A DNA stretch of 64,000 nt from Udeniomyces pyricola. Lineage: Eukaryota; Basidiomycota; Tremellomycetes; Cystofilobasidiales; Mrakiaceae. The notes below the pieces were generated by a model, which was not told where the DNA came from, ran no database searches, and saw only the letters and a list, made by a program, of their open reading frames with translations. The stretch covers positions 887,202-951,201 of the forward strand of contig BCIK01000011.1 in NCBI GenBank assembly GCA_039545295.1, read 5' to 3'. Shown one piece after another: positions 1-11,026 of the stretch (positions are counted from its first letter, which is position 1; each line of letters begins with the position of its first letter). The translations under genes and the position numbers were made by a program.

Positions 1-52
1 TCTGTCTTCTTTAAAGTTAATGTCTCCTTGGCTCTCTGTATTTCCTCAATAG

Positions 53-996
53 TGCTCGTTGATGGAGGCTACGTCGACAATTTGCCATGCTTAACCATGA
101 AAGCCATGGGTGCCTCTCGGGTCTTTGCGATTGACGTTGGCGGTATCGACGACAGCTCTCTCCGAAGTTACGGTGATTCGGTCTCTGGCTTCTGGATCTT
201 ACTCAACAAGTACGGCCGTCAGGTTTTGTTTTGTGGTGCCTTACCCGAGAGGACTTCACGTTTAAGACGGTTTACCACTTCGACTCTACTGATCGCTTGT
301 TGATTCTGTTTCTTTAGATTCAACCCGTGGTATCGACCGAATTCGGGTCCTCTTACTCTGACCGAAGTCACTGGCCGATTGACCTAGTTCGTTGCATCTG
401 TTTTACGAGCTAGCTCTTTGCAAAGCTTGCAGTGACCTCGAGACTGAAAGTTCGTTCTTCCGTTGGACCTACTTACAGCATCTCGTCAATCAAGTCACTC
501 GAGGAAGCCAAAGCTATGCCAGGCGTACTCTACCAGGCGATGCCGATTCAATCGTACGACACCCTGGGATCCTTTGGCAAATTTGATGAGTCAGTTCACC
601 AGTCGTTTTTCTTTTTTTTTTCTGGGGGAAAAGGGGGGGGGGGGGGGGGGNGGGNGGATGGGTTTAATTTAGTTTACAAGATTGCTGTGACTGACGCGTG
701 GGCGCTTTTCGGTTGCCTCTCACTCCTCAGAATTTTCAGCATCGGTCTCATTGCTGCGACCAAGCAGATCGCCGCCTGGAAGTCACAAGGTAAGGCATGC
801 GCTTAGCGACTCGTTCTTTTTCTCTGGCTTCACGCCCTTTACCAGGTTGTTGAAATGAGACTGAATTCGTTTGATCGCGATACCACTCATTTGATGGCTC
901 TTCACAGGCAAACTTCCGACAGGCTTCCTCGAAGGCCATACCGTTAGTGGACGGAGGGCTAAGAATTCAATTCGACTCCGAAGGAACTCCATCTAG
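53..996 (+). CDS. NTE1: NTE1 lysophospholipase, C-terminal part (5' end outside window)
   Basis: This is the last part of a patatin-domain serine esterase of the ER that deacylates phosphatidylcholine and lysophosphatidylcholine. After an acceptor AG at 51-52 the frame reads LVDGGYVDNLP, then FAIDVGGIDD and YGDSVSGFWILLNK. The DGG-type block carries the Asp of the patatin Ser/Asp dyad; the catalytic GxSxG lies upstream of the window. Later exons read SLEEAKAMPGVLYQAMPIQ, FGKFDEIFSIGLIAA and a basic tail RRNSI before TAG at 994-996. The splice joints between about 330 and 450 could not be resolved cleanly. The intron at about 590-730 contains a G homopolymer with two undetermined bases. The family assignment rests on the conserved order of these blocks. 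Confidence 0.85.
633..657. repeat. poly-G tract with ambiguous bases in an NTE1 intron
   Basis: Eighteen consecutive G, then N, GGG, N, GG. It lies inside an intron, just after a T-rich stretch. The Ns show that the tract length was not resolved. Confidence 0.9.
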
Positions 997-1625
997 CGTT
1001 TTCGCCAAGAAACAAAGAAAAGGATTCATATATACAGAGAAAAAAAAGTTCAATGTCTTTTCCGCGCTTGCTTCCTTTACTCTCTCATGCATGTGCTTCG
1101 CTCATCCACTTGGGAGAGAATCGCTCGAGAGAAGCAGATCGTCTTTCAGGGGTTTTGGTTCTCATTGGATCTGATTTTCGGTCTCAACCGTAGTCTTGTG
1201 TATCCAAATTCATGCTTACGTACTCACCCTATAGATGTCATTACAATCATGCATATCAGTCGCGAGTGCGGAGAAGAGAAAGAGAGAAAATTGAGAAAGA
1301 CAACGCTAGTCTGCATGATAATTTGCCGAGTCCAACCGCTCTTTAGGGTCTCCACGCATGTCTTCTATCTAACTTCTGACAGGATTTATGAGCGGTCAGC
1401 GTGTCAGTTGGCTTTTCGCTTGTAGGGCATGTCGGGGCGCGGTGTGTTCGACTTCTTTGGTTTTCTCCGTGTATATGTCTCTGTTTGTATGTATGCGTGT
1501 ACGGTATGAATGGCATAACAATGATTGGCATTCTCGTTGCCATCAGGTGCCAATATGGCAATGTCGTTTGACACTCTTTGCCTCCAAGCGATTGAAGGTT
1601 CATCGATAGTTGTCTCTGAGGGATC
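997..1625. other. convergent intergenic region NTE1/UTP11
   Basis: This is the 3' flank shared by two convergent genes. It is rich in A and T runs. I see no conserved coding segment, RNA gene or repeat. Confidence 0.6.
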
Positions 1626-3297
1626 CTACTTCCTTCTCTCCGCCTTCCACTTGAACGTCCGTCCCTTCCACTCCCCTTTCCTTCCGCCCCTCTCATCTTC
1701 CTCGTCGTCATCGCCTGCATCATCTCCGACCTGAGCGACCTGTCGCCCACCAGGCGAAATTTTCTTCTTAGATCCTTTGCCCATGAGGTTTCGTTGGAGC
1801 GTCATCTCCTTCTCAACCGAGCGAAGGGCCGACTCTCGCGTGACGTGGGCTTGCAGTGTTCTGAGGAGGGACAACCGGTGTTTCTGAGAGGGCAGAAATG
1901 ACCAGGGATGGGTTAAAAACAAACAAGGTACGTCAATTAGTTGTGAACCAGCCCACATAACGAGTAGTTGACAAGACCACAAGATGAAGAAGAAGGTAAA
2001 GAAGAAAAAGGCAACGAACCTTGGCTGCGACCCGACGAGCCTTGTCGTCCTCGACCTTGGCCTCTGTCGGAGTAAGTTGAGGGACCTTGGATTTGGACTT
2101 CTTTTTAGGCTCAGGAATAATCCAGCCGAGATCGGACTCATTGGATTCCGTCGTTGAGGTGGCCGAAGTCGAGGCAACCGGTTGCGAGGAACTGCTGGTT
2201 GAAGAAGATGGATCGTAGTTGAGAACTGTATGAAGAGAGAAGAGTTAGCTGAACGATTCATAGATTGAAGCCAAGAAGGGGGAGAAGGAAACAGTAAACA
2301 AATGAATTCATCGACATACCTTCGTCACGGGTCTCTTTGAAGACAATCTTTCGAGGAACCGCTCGTCCTTTACCCTTGCGCTTTTTGTCGTCGGAAAGCA
2401 GACCCGCAGCGAGCAAGGTAGCCTGCTCGGCCTCTCTCAGTTTCTCCTCCAGTTCCTCATCCTCAGACTCCAAGTCTTCGAACCCTGTGTCCATATCGTC
2501 ATCACCATCGTCGTCGCCAAAGGTTGGGGTTCGGGATGAGGTCGCGGTTGAGGAGGGAATGAGGTCAGCCAAGGCCGTCAGTTGAGCTTTGGTACGCTCG
2601 ATTTTCTGGATTGGGCCAACAACAGGCAGGGTTCGTGAATAAGCAAAGGATGCGTCAATTGAAATTCAAGCTATGGAACAAACAACTCATATCGATTCAA
2701 GTAGCCAGAAGCCAATAGACGAGTACTGACGTTGAGCTCAACAGCTCGCTGTGTTCGGACGTAATTCTCGTCCTGAGTCTTGAGGATCTTGACGGTATCC
2801 ATGGGAAGCGCGACGTTGCCTCTTGATTTGATATGGACGCCTCCCTACGTTCAGCCAGCCGACGTGATTGGAACCAAGCGAAAAGTGTATTGTCAAGCAG
2901 GACAGAAGGGTGGTCAGATGTGCGTCATGTTGACTGGACGACGCGGTGCCGGTCACATGGACGAGCAAGGCCAAGGAAGAAACCGAGCAACGACCTACCT
3001 CGGTCTTTGAGTTGACCATGCCAAAGTAGAACTCATCCTTGTTCCTGAACGAAGCCTTCTCCTTGAGCCTCTTGAGCCTGTCCTTTTTGGAGTTGTAGTC
3101 GCGCGCACGCTGGACGTAATCCTTGTGCTTCTCGAGCAGACCGAGCCGGGATCGGTTCGCGAGTTGGCCTCGCTCCTTGTGGTTCCTACGGTGGATGGAG
3201 TCTGTGGGAGCAGAGGGCAAGATGGGTGAGCGAGTGATGATGAGAGATGTATACTGGAGAGGATGATGGACTGACTTCTGAGGGATGAGCCGACCAT
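1626..3297 (-). CDS. UTP11: UTP11, U3 snoRNP / small-subunit processome protein
   Basis: Utp11 is a nucleolar component of the U3 small-subunit processome needed for 18S rRNA maturation. Exon 1 is only 22 nt (3276-3297) and encodes MVGSSLRN across the splice. The next exon carries the family's hallmark N-terminus ([40 protein letters not shown]), followed by the [14 protein letters not shown] block. The middle is acidic ([20 protein letters not shown]), and the C-terminus is lysine/arginine-rich, ending KWKAERRK. Splice sites are GT/AG. The start is fixed by the short first exon, because no in-frame upstream ATG gives the conserved N-terminus. The gene diverges from TOM22 with 301 bp between start codons. 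Confidence 0.93.
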
Positions 3298-3598
3298 AAT
3301 GAATGTGGGGGGATGGATGGATGTATGCGCGTGAATCGATAGGGACCGTCCAAATCTCCGTTGCGTCGCGTCACAAATCGGCTCGGCTTATCCCGTCACG
3401 CTTTCTGTCACGCGTCACGTCCGTCCAACCATTCGGCAACGCCGCCTTTGCTCGCTCCACCGCCATCCACCACCACGCACTCCCCTTCCTAACCCACTTC
3501 ACTCATTCAACTCAAACATCGTCAGTTCGTTTCGTCACCTTCATCATCAGATATGCTACCCCGACGCCTGTGCTCATTCCATTGATCGAATTCTTCAG
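3298..3598. promoter_or_regulatory. divergent promoter region UTP11/TOM22
   Basis: A 301-bp spacer lies between the divergent start codons of UTP11 (-) and TOM22 (+). It contains CGTCACGC-type GC motifs near 3364-3420 and a pyrimidine-rich leader before TOM22. Shared promoter use is inferred from the geometry only. Confidence 0.5.
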
Positions 3599-4369
3599 AT
3601 GGTCAAGGTCGAAGAAGTCACCGAGTTTGACGAGGAGAACGACTCTGTGCGCCCTCTCGCTTTCCTCTTCTTTCCTTTGGCCCTCGCTCGCCTCTCGCCT
3701 TCTCTCTAGACGTATGCAACCGCTCAGACTAACACTCACCTGACTCTTAACCCTAAAATAACCAGGACTACGAGACGTCCTCCTCGGTCGCGTCCGACGA
3801 CGATGACAACGTGTCCGTTGCTTCGTCCTCTGATGAGCCCGAAACCCTTGCCGAGCGACTGTCAGCTCTCAAGGACATCATCCCCCCTGCCACGCGACTC
3901 TCCCTCTCCAACTCCATCTACTCGGGCGTCCAATGGACCAAGTGGACCGGTAACCTTGCCGGTAACATCGTCTGGGTCGTCACTACCACCGCTCTCCTTA
4001 TTGGCCTTCCCATGGCCCTCGCCATTGAGGACGAGTCAAGAGTCTTGGCTCAGGAGAAGGAGTTCCAGGGTCAGCAGCAGGGTCAGGCCGGTGTGAGTCG
4101 AAGCATCTCTCACTTTTTGGTTTATTGACAGAGTACAGCCGTCAATCGTCGACGGCTGAAACCCGCTAGAACCGGATTTGTGCTACAAAGACCCGTGATT
4201 GTTTGAGAAGGAAGGCAAAGAGGGGGGAAGCAGAGGCTCCAATGTGGCTTACCTACCCTTGCCATGATGTTGCACGATGACTGACATTACTTTGTCTTGT
4301 CTGTTTGTCACATCACAGATGCTGCCTCCTCCATCGGGGCAGAACACTCTTGTCCCTCCCGGCTTTTAG
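3599..4369 (+). CDS. TOM22: TOM22, mitochondrial import receptor subunit
   Basis: Tom22 is the central receptor of the TOM complex in the mitochondrial outer membrane. There are three exons: 3599-3646 (MVKVEEVTEFDEENDS), 3766-4092 and 4319-4369 (MLPPPSGQNTLVPPGF then TAG). The N-terminal part is a serine/aspartate-rich acidic cytosolic domain. It is followed by the conserved block ETLAERLSALKDIIPPATR, WTKWTGNLAGN, and one membrane segment (about NIVWVVTTTALLIGLPMALA), then a short intermembrane-space tail. The total is about 141 residues, normal for fungal Tom22. The layout (acidic cytosolic region, one TM, short tail) matches the family. Confidence 0.92.
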
Positions 4370-4892
4370 ATAGTCAGTCTTGCCTTATCCCTGGGCATGC
4401 TTTCCTTTTCGGCTCTATCTTTTGCTCGCTGACGTGTCGTCATCTTTTTTTGGCTGGCGTTTGGTGGTGTATGATGTGTTGTGTTGTGTTGGCAGTTGTA
4501 TCGATGGAACGTTTTCGTGTATGAACCCACAATGATGGTCTCTTTTTTGTATCGTTCCCAACTGTCAACGTTGGACTTGAGGGTAGAGGGGAGTAATGGT
4601 GAAGAGAAGAGACGCAACAAAGGCAAGACTTGAAGTGAAACGAAAGGGAACGCGTCGTTGGCGCAAGGATGAGGACTCGAGATGGACCTGTACATCATGC
4701 TGATGACAATCTGGTGTGAACCAGACACTAGTGAGTGGTTTGAGGATGGATGGGATGAAACAATAAGATCAAGGTAAAAAGAGAAAATTGCCAAGTATCC
4801 ATCACCGTCATGTCATAGAAACCCTGAACCCTTACACCAGCTGGTTGATTGATCACCCTGACCTCGACTCCATCAACCCCCATGCCTTTCTC

Positions 4893-6810
4893 ATGAGTCT
4901 CCCCTCGACGAACAAGCTCCTAGCAGAGATTGTCACTCAAGATGCTACTCAGCTTCTCAACGCTGTCCAGTTTGACATCAACCGTATGTAGCAGAGTCCG
5001 TCCATATATACAACCGCGCATGCTCTTCAGATGATCCGCCACACCGGTTGGATCGATAGTATCGCACCGGCCGTCTAGTGCAGTGTATATGTCGACGCCA
5101 GTATGCTCACACAACCCAACTCATCCGGCACGATGGAACCCTCCCAGCTCCACCGGGGACGATGATCCCTGTGCTCGATGATCTCCTCCTCCAGTCGCGT
5201 CGACTGTCAGAAGGCCTCGACGCTTCCCATGCCTTTCACAGAGGTGACTTGTTCGAGATCAACGGTCCCTCGGGCTCAGGTCCGTCGCCCTCTCCTTCTC
5301 CTAGACTCAAGACTTTATGCACCTCAGCTTCCCAAGATCATCAACCCAAACTGATCTTAAGCTGACCCTTGTGTCACTCCTGTCCGCTGGCGCTGGACGC
5401 AATCGTACCATACCAGGCAAGACGGAACTGCTGTATCACATGATCCTCCATCGCATCCTTCCTGCTTCCCATACCTTTACGCCATACTCTCCAAACACCC
5501 TTCGGCGGTTTTCAACTCCGGTATCCTTTTCGGGCCTTGAGCAAACCTGCCTCGTCTATTCCTTGACAAGTGGTGGGTTCTCCCTCGTCCGGCTAGCTGA
5601 GCTCGTAAGAGCGCAGCTGTTCATGGCCTATACCAAAGCTGCGGAGGAAACGTGGCCGAATGCACGAGGAAGAACAGAGTGGAAAGGGATCCAAGACGAC
5701 ATGGCGAGGCTCGTTCGAGAGTGCTTGAGGAGAGTAAGAGTTGCCGTCATCAGCGGAGGGAGTAGCTGGGGGCTTGTGAGTGAAACCTGGGCTTCGTGAG
5801 AACTTGATGATCTGTCTGATACCTGGAAAGGATTATATTATATTCTGTACTGATTACGTATCACCCGATTGATTTCTTTGCCCTGGTCGCGCTTCCAAAC
5901 CTCAGGCCGTTGCTCTCAGCCGTTTCAAGGAGGTAGTTCTCGAAGAACTCGAGGACGACGAGGAGCTTGGGCTCGTTGCCATTGATGGATTCGGAGAAGG
6001 GTTCTGGCAGTAAGTTGCAGGTCTTGTCGTCTGCGCCCTCTGCTGGATGCGCAGGACCAGGAATGTTGATGTTGATCGCGTCCAGGTCAGGCTTACTACT
6101 GTACTCTTTTTCCTCTTTTTCTTTTCTTTCTTCTCTTTCTTGAAAACTCTGGCAACGGCAGAGACAAGTATGCATACGATATCAAGCTTACGCTTCGAAA
6201 GGCCAGCCTTTCGTCGAAAGAGGTTCCTGAAGAACCTAGTGACCAACTTGACCCACCACCACCACCCGCACGACCATCTCCAATCCCTCTCTTAGACCAG
6301 CTTCCCTCACCCATGCATCAAATCATGACCGCCCTCACCACAATTCGCCATACTTACGCTCCCCTGATGGCTCTGACGACTCAGCAGCTTGTTTTTAATT
6401 CTCAAGCTCCATCGGCCTCAACGAGCCGAGCGACGACATCCTCCGGACCCGGATCGACAGGGGCTTCCGTCCACCTTCAACCTTCTCCTTTTGCTCGTCC
6501 TCATCTTCCATATCCCTACGTTAACCCATTCGTCGATCCCAATGCACCTCCTGGATCTCGACCTCGGACGCTTCCGTTAGGCATGCGGGGCATCACCCAT
6601 CACATCACGCTCCTTCCCCTCGTCGGCCCAAAGATCAACCCAGCTTATCGACTGAACGACGTCCTACGGCTAGAAGAGACCCGAGCCAAGCGTCTAAAGA
6701 TGAGGGGTATCCTCAGAATCGTCGGAGGCGATACCGGAAACGACGGCTTTGCCTCAGACGGGCGACGATGGGAGGTTTGGTTAGATGCCCGCGGAATTTC
6801 CACAGATTGA
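4893..6810 (+). CDS. XRCC2-like RAD51 paralogue (recombination repair ATPase)
   Basis: This is a RecA-fold protein that probably takes part in homologous recombination as a Rad51 paralogue. After two N-terminal exons the frame reads ASHAFHRGDLFEINGPSGSG, joined across an intron (about 5280-5415) to KTELLYHMILHRILP. This gives a Walker A of the form GPSGSGKTE followed by the LYH and LP residues typical of XRCC2. Later blocks are GGFSLVRLAELVRAQL, ALSRFKEVVLEELEDDEELGLVAIDGFGEGFW (a degenerate Walker B region), and a C-terminal exon with a proline-rich insert, RPSPIPLLDQLPSPMHQ and WEVWLDARGI. The start ATG at 4893 and two short introns (4985-5078, 6008-6150) are provisional because phases only fit with weak acceptors. 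It converges on mS29 with 141 bp between stops. Another RecA-like paralogue is possible. Confidence 0.62.
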
Positions 6811-6951
6811 TTCGCAACATGATGGCTCTTTCTTCCCTCTCTCCTCACTTCCTCTTCTGCTTCTTTCGTGCATTGCACTCCACCGAGAATAACAATACCC
6901 CCTAAGTGCTAACCACGAGAAACTCCATCGATGAGAAAAAGTGACATCATT

Positions 6952-9487
6952 CTATTGGAAGCTGTAGTTGATGCCCCGGTAAATCTCCCGCGGGTTCCCT
7001 CCACTCTCCACATACTTCATTGTGAAATGCTCGTCCGAGTTGGCTGTTGAGAGTTAAAAGGACAGAAAGAGACGAGCGTGTGCGTCACAGAGCAGCACAA
7101 TGCAAGCGTCAGAAAAAGAAACACAAAGAGGGAGTCCAGAGGCCTTCTTACAACGAGCAGCAAACGATGCTTCAAAAACCGGCCCAAAAAGAAAGGAATA
7201 AAAAAGAAAGAAAAGGCTCACTAGTGTGCATTGATCTCCTCAGAATCCTCGTCTCCCAAAGACCAGCGGCCTCCCTGAGCGTCATGCCCTCCGTCATGGA
7301 AATGACTTGAAGTTCCTTAGCGTTCTCGACGTGCCAACGTTGGAGACTCGAGTGAGGGTCGGAAGGGTAGAATCGAGGGGTGTAAGGGCCGCCAGCTGCT
7401 CCGATCGTGTCAGCAGGCTTGGCCTCGGTCGCAATGCCGAGTCCGTGCAAGAAAGAGGGAGTTATGGGCATATCCGTGTAGGTCGGCGAGGTAGCAAGGA
7501 TAGCGGCTCCGTTGGTCTGGTGAGAGCGACAACAGACCCAAGAAAGCAAGGTGAATCAGACCAGGTGGTAGCCAAAAGAGGAAGGGTTTCTTGTGCGTTG
7601 ATCCTGACAAGCAAGAGAAAAAGAAAAGAAGAAAAAAAAAAAAAAACATGGAAGATGGAAGATGGAGGATGATGGGCTTACAAAGTGCTTGCGGCCAGAA
7701 ATGTAGTCAAGGAGGGTTCGAGGTGTGGAAAGATGGTAAGATTCAAGAGGGCTGCCTTCAGGAGTATTATACTGCGATCTGCCAAAGTAGGCCTGGGCGA
7801 CATCCATAGTGAGGAGGAACGGAACGCTATAGCCACAGCGACAACGACAGAAAGACGGCTGAAATTAACGGTTGCGGTTCCAGCAAAGTACCATGTTCCG
7901 CCCGTCACTTTACTTACTTTTGCTGGTTGGCGATGATATCGAGAACGGTATCAAACACTTCGACGCTAATTCTCTCGTCTTTGACACCAAGCTCGACCAA
8001 GTCTCTGAGAGTTCTCGGCTTGCCAGGCGTACCCCCCATGATCCTAAAGTCAACATCCCGCGCGAGTCGTTTGGACGAGGCCGATCCTCCGCTTGGCAGG
8101 TCAGGAGTGAACGTGTAGTCTTTGGGAAGTCGGATCTTGTCAAGAAGGGCATAGTTGGCTTTGGCATTGAGCAAGTTGGAAAGGAGGGACGACGATAGGG
8201 AGGGCTGGTGGAAGGTCTTGGTCTTGGCCGAGTAGTGGTAAGGGTAAAGGGAGTTGACGTGTCGGTAGGCTACGTTCCGATCAGCGGTAATGACGTACCA
8301 GTTAGCAAAATCCAGAGCACATGGGGATGATGCCCATGGGATCAAGACGGCGGAAAGGGAAGTGTGATAATGTACTACTCACCCTTGGGAATGTACATGG
8401 TGATCCAGCCAGTCTGCATAGCGTGCATCGTCAATTGCAACAGCAGGTACGACTTGCCGTTTCCCGAGGGTCCATCTGTCACCGTAACGCCACAAACAGC
8501 CGGTAAGCAACATGAACCGATCGGAACAGTCGACGCGCAAGGGTGGAAAGGGGGGGGGGGGGAGGCGTGAAACGTACTGAGCAGCCACTTTGACTTCTCG
8601 CTGCTCTCCCCCTTGGCGTGGTGGAGCTTATCAGCCAGGTCCAACGTCAACAGTCGTGGGACAGTGAAGGGCATGGACTAGAAATACGTCAAAGCCATTC
8701 GCGAAATGTCATGGCAGAGAATGATAAGTTGGACGCAAGCCAGCAAGAAGGTCCCGCAAGAAATACGATTGAGGAACTGACGTTCTTGGCAATGCCGGTC
8801 GGGTATCCCCATAGACTAATGTCCCTCAAGAGCTCTGGCTGGAATCGCATCAGCTTTCCAACCGCACCTTCGCTTGCAAGCGTCGACTGAGAGCAGAGGG
8901 CGAAGACAAGGAAAGAGGAAGGGGAAGGATGGGGCCAATGTTTGAGCTTGAGCTCTACAGAGCAAAGAACAGACGCGGTCGAGAGAGAAGTGCTCACCGG
9001 GTCAAGGTACGGCAGGTGGTCGAGACTGATGGGCTCCTGAGCGACGCCCGGGATGCTTTTGAGATCGATGGCCTATGAAGAGAAGAGAATCGGGACGAGC
9101 AGCACGCGTCAGAGGTGGGTCGCGTGTCGATAGCCGGACGAGCTTCGTCGATCGAGCGAGCGAGCAAGCAAGCCGAGTAAGGAAAGCGAAGACGTACAAC
9201 CGCGCCGGCAGACGAATTACGCTTGACCTTGCCCTTGACGTTCCTCTTGAGGGCACTGTTGACCTTTGCTGGAAGAGGGAGAGATAAGAGCGATGGTGAG
9301 CGGAGAATTAGGACCCAGGGGCGGCAAGGTGAGAAGAAGGAAGCTCACTCTTTCGCGAGACCGAGACGGCGACTTTGGGGCCACTGGCGGAGGAGGAAGA
9401 GGAGAAGTCCCTGGCGACGGACGCTGGAGAGATGATGATGGAAGGTTGTATGCGGGACCTCAGATGACGGAGAGCATGGGAGGCCAT
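6952..9487 (-). CDS. RSM23: mitochondrial small-subunit ribosomal protein mS29 (DAP3/Rsm23)
   Basis: mS29 is a GTP-binding protein of the mitochondrial small ribosomal subunit. The start ATG (9487-9485) opens a basic, serine-rich presequence (MASHALRHLRSRIQPS, then SVARDFSSSSSA) typical of matrix targeting. Following exons give LKAMPFTVPRLL, then a P-loop DGPSGNGKSYLLLQL, then a block ending LNAKANYALLDKI. Later exons give VPFLLTMDVAQAYFGRS, TPRTLLDYISG and ALGL-type DAP3 motifs, and the end is GINYSFQ with TAG at 6952-6954. There are at least eight introns; one holds a 13-G run at 8550-8562. The P-loop, the order of DAP3 blocks and the presequence make the assignment firm. The exact splice after the P-loop exon (about 8320-8390) is inferred. 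Confidence 0.9.
8550..8562. repeat. poly-G tract in an mS29 intron
   Basis: Thirteen G on the + strand, which is poly-C in the mS29 transcript. It lies within an intron. Confidence 0.9.
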
Positions 9488-9498
9488 GGCGTGGTGGA

Positions 9499-9558
9499 TG
9501 TGTGTGTGTGTGTGTGTGGGTGTGGGTGTGGGTGTGGGTGTGGGTGTGGGTGTGTGTG
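9499..9558. repeat. (TG)n/(GGGTGT)n microsatellite upstream of mS29
   Basis: TG dinucleotides grade into GGGTGT repeats starting about 12 bp upstream of the mS29 start codon. The mS29 5' leader would therefore be CA/CACCC-rich. It lies in the divergent promoter shared with the NOPCHAP1-like gene. Confidence 0.85.
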
Positions 9559-9680
9559 ACGTGAAGCAGAGGACGATGGCGGATGGCGGATATGATATTC
9601 TCGCTGTCGCTACGGTGGTCGGACTACTCTTACTGTATATGCTGCTGGAGAGGACGATGGATGGAGTCCACCATCGATCA

Positions 9681-9713
9681 CTCCAGTCGCTCCAGTCGCT
9701 CCAGTCGCTCCAG
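9681..9713. repeat. 9-bp tandem repeat (CTCCAGTCG)
   Basis: Three full copies of CTCCAGTCG plus CTCCAG lie in the divergent promoter between mS29 and the NOPCHAP1-like gene. Confidence 0.85.
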
Positions 9714-9891
9714 ATGTCTGTCTGTCTGTCCACTTGCCATTGCTCTTGGCCAGCTCGCTCTAATCTAAGATCTAAGCCTTAGCCGGTCGATCGTTCATCG
9801 TGATATTATACATGATAGATATATAGTATAACCCATCCACAGTACAAGCACAAGTACATCATCCTCATCCCTCTCATCCATCGACCCCATC

Positions 9892-10804
9892 ATGGCCAAC
9901 ATCCCCACCACCAAGCTCGATGTCGAGTCCGATCAACAGCGACAGGACCGTCTATGTAAGGCAGACAGATACTCAAGCCCTCCGTCCCCTTACAAGCCAG
10001 CAAGACTGCTCCTAACCCGCTTACTCTGCATGCACTTGCCTCATATCCAACCTTCCTCCTAGCGAAACTCTTCACCCAGCAATCCGCTCCTTCACCTCCA
10101 GCTCGACCCACCACCTTTCCCGTCGGTCCTCCATCCGAGCGTTCGTCTCTCACCCCAGATCAGCAATCCTGGCTGCTTCCCCTCCTTGTTCTCCTTGCTT
10201 CGGGCAAAGCTCACGACGTCTCGTTCTCTGTCTCTGTCTCTCCCTCTATCCCTCTCTTTCTCAAATTTCCGGATCCCGCAGTCCTGTCCCGTCTGCAGGC
10301 CTTTCTCCCTCAGATAGCAACCGCCAACGAAGCTCTCGCTCAACGACCCCAGCAGGAAGTCGACATTGAGAATGTTGGCGAGGATGAGGCCAATTACGTT
10401 GAAATGGTGCATCCAACTTTGCAATCAGCCTCTTCGGTCTTCTCCTTTCTCACTTCATCATTGTTGGCTCGAGCTCCTGTGGGAGCACAAACGGGTTACC
10501 CACTCTCCATCAGTGTGCTCACCCTGTCAGCTTTGCATCACCTTGTACCAAACAGGACCTCGGACTTGGTGTGTTCAATGCCAAAGTCAAAGAGGACGGT
10601 GACGACACCAGTAGCGACGACGACTCGTCTTCCGAGGACGCCAACGACGACGACGACGACGACGACGATGATGATGACACGACCAATGACACCGAAGGCA
10701 ACACCAACGATACGCCCAGTATACTCAATATTGCGCGGGAGAATAAAAAGTCAACCAAGAAGCCAGGGATCGAAATGCTCGAGGACAAACCGAAGGATAC
10801 ATGA
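9892..10804 (+). CDS. NOPCHAP1-like protein (DUF4598), probable box C/D snoRNP assembly factor
   Basis: Human NOPCHAP1 (C12orf45) links NOP58 to the R2TP chaperone during box C/D snoRNP assembly; this looks like its fungal relative. Exon 1 encodes MANIPTTKLDVESDQQRQDRL. Exon 2 has KLFTQQSAPSPPARPTTF, then the conserved LSRLQAFLPQIATANEAL and DIENVGEDEANYVEM. An intron follows directly, and exon 3 opens with DLGLGVFNAKVKED. Joining these gives the YVEM-DLGLGVF signature of DUF4598. The tail holds a long Asp run encoded by GAC/GAT repeats (about 10640-10680) and ends KPKDT with TGA at 10802-10804. Role and name come from motif resemblance alone. It converges on the aldo-keto reductase gene. Confidence 0.72.
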
Positions 10805-11026
10805 TTATGATCTTTGGTTGACCTCTTCTGCTACATCATGAATCTACTTACCCGATGACGACGGTGGACGTCTGAACGACTTGCAAGAGCTCGGAAACAA
10901 AGACAAAAAAAAAACGAGAGAAAAAATTTCATGTCTATACAACGATTGGCAAGATGATGGAAGACAAGGGCAATCCAACGATCGTCATTTTTCTCTCTTT
11001 CTCTCCCTCTGTCTCTCTTCTGATCA

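Larger units (their letters stand above)
9488..9891. promoter_or_regulatory. divergent promoter region mS29/NOPCHAP1-like
   Basis: A 404-bp spacer lies between divergent start codons. It contains two tandem repeats (9499-9558, 9681-9713) and an AT-rich patch with TATATAGTATAA near 9821-9832, about 60 bp before the NOPCHAP1-like start. That patch is a plausible TATA-like element for the + gene. Confidence 0.45.

Noticed and set aside
4366..4794. 142-codon minus-strand opening between TOM22 and the XRCC2-like gene
   Set aside because: No motif, low-complexity composition, and it overlaps the TOM22 3' end; more likely 3'/5' flanking sequence.
10519..10788. Minus-strand Ser-rich opening opposite the NOPCHAP1-like Asp run
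   Set aside because: Poly-Ser is the complement of the GAC/GAT repeat; no independent support.
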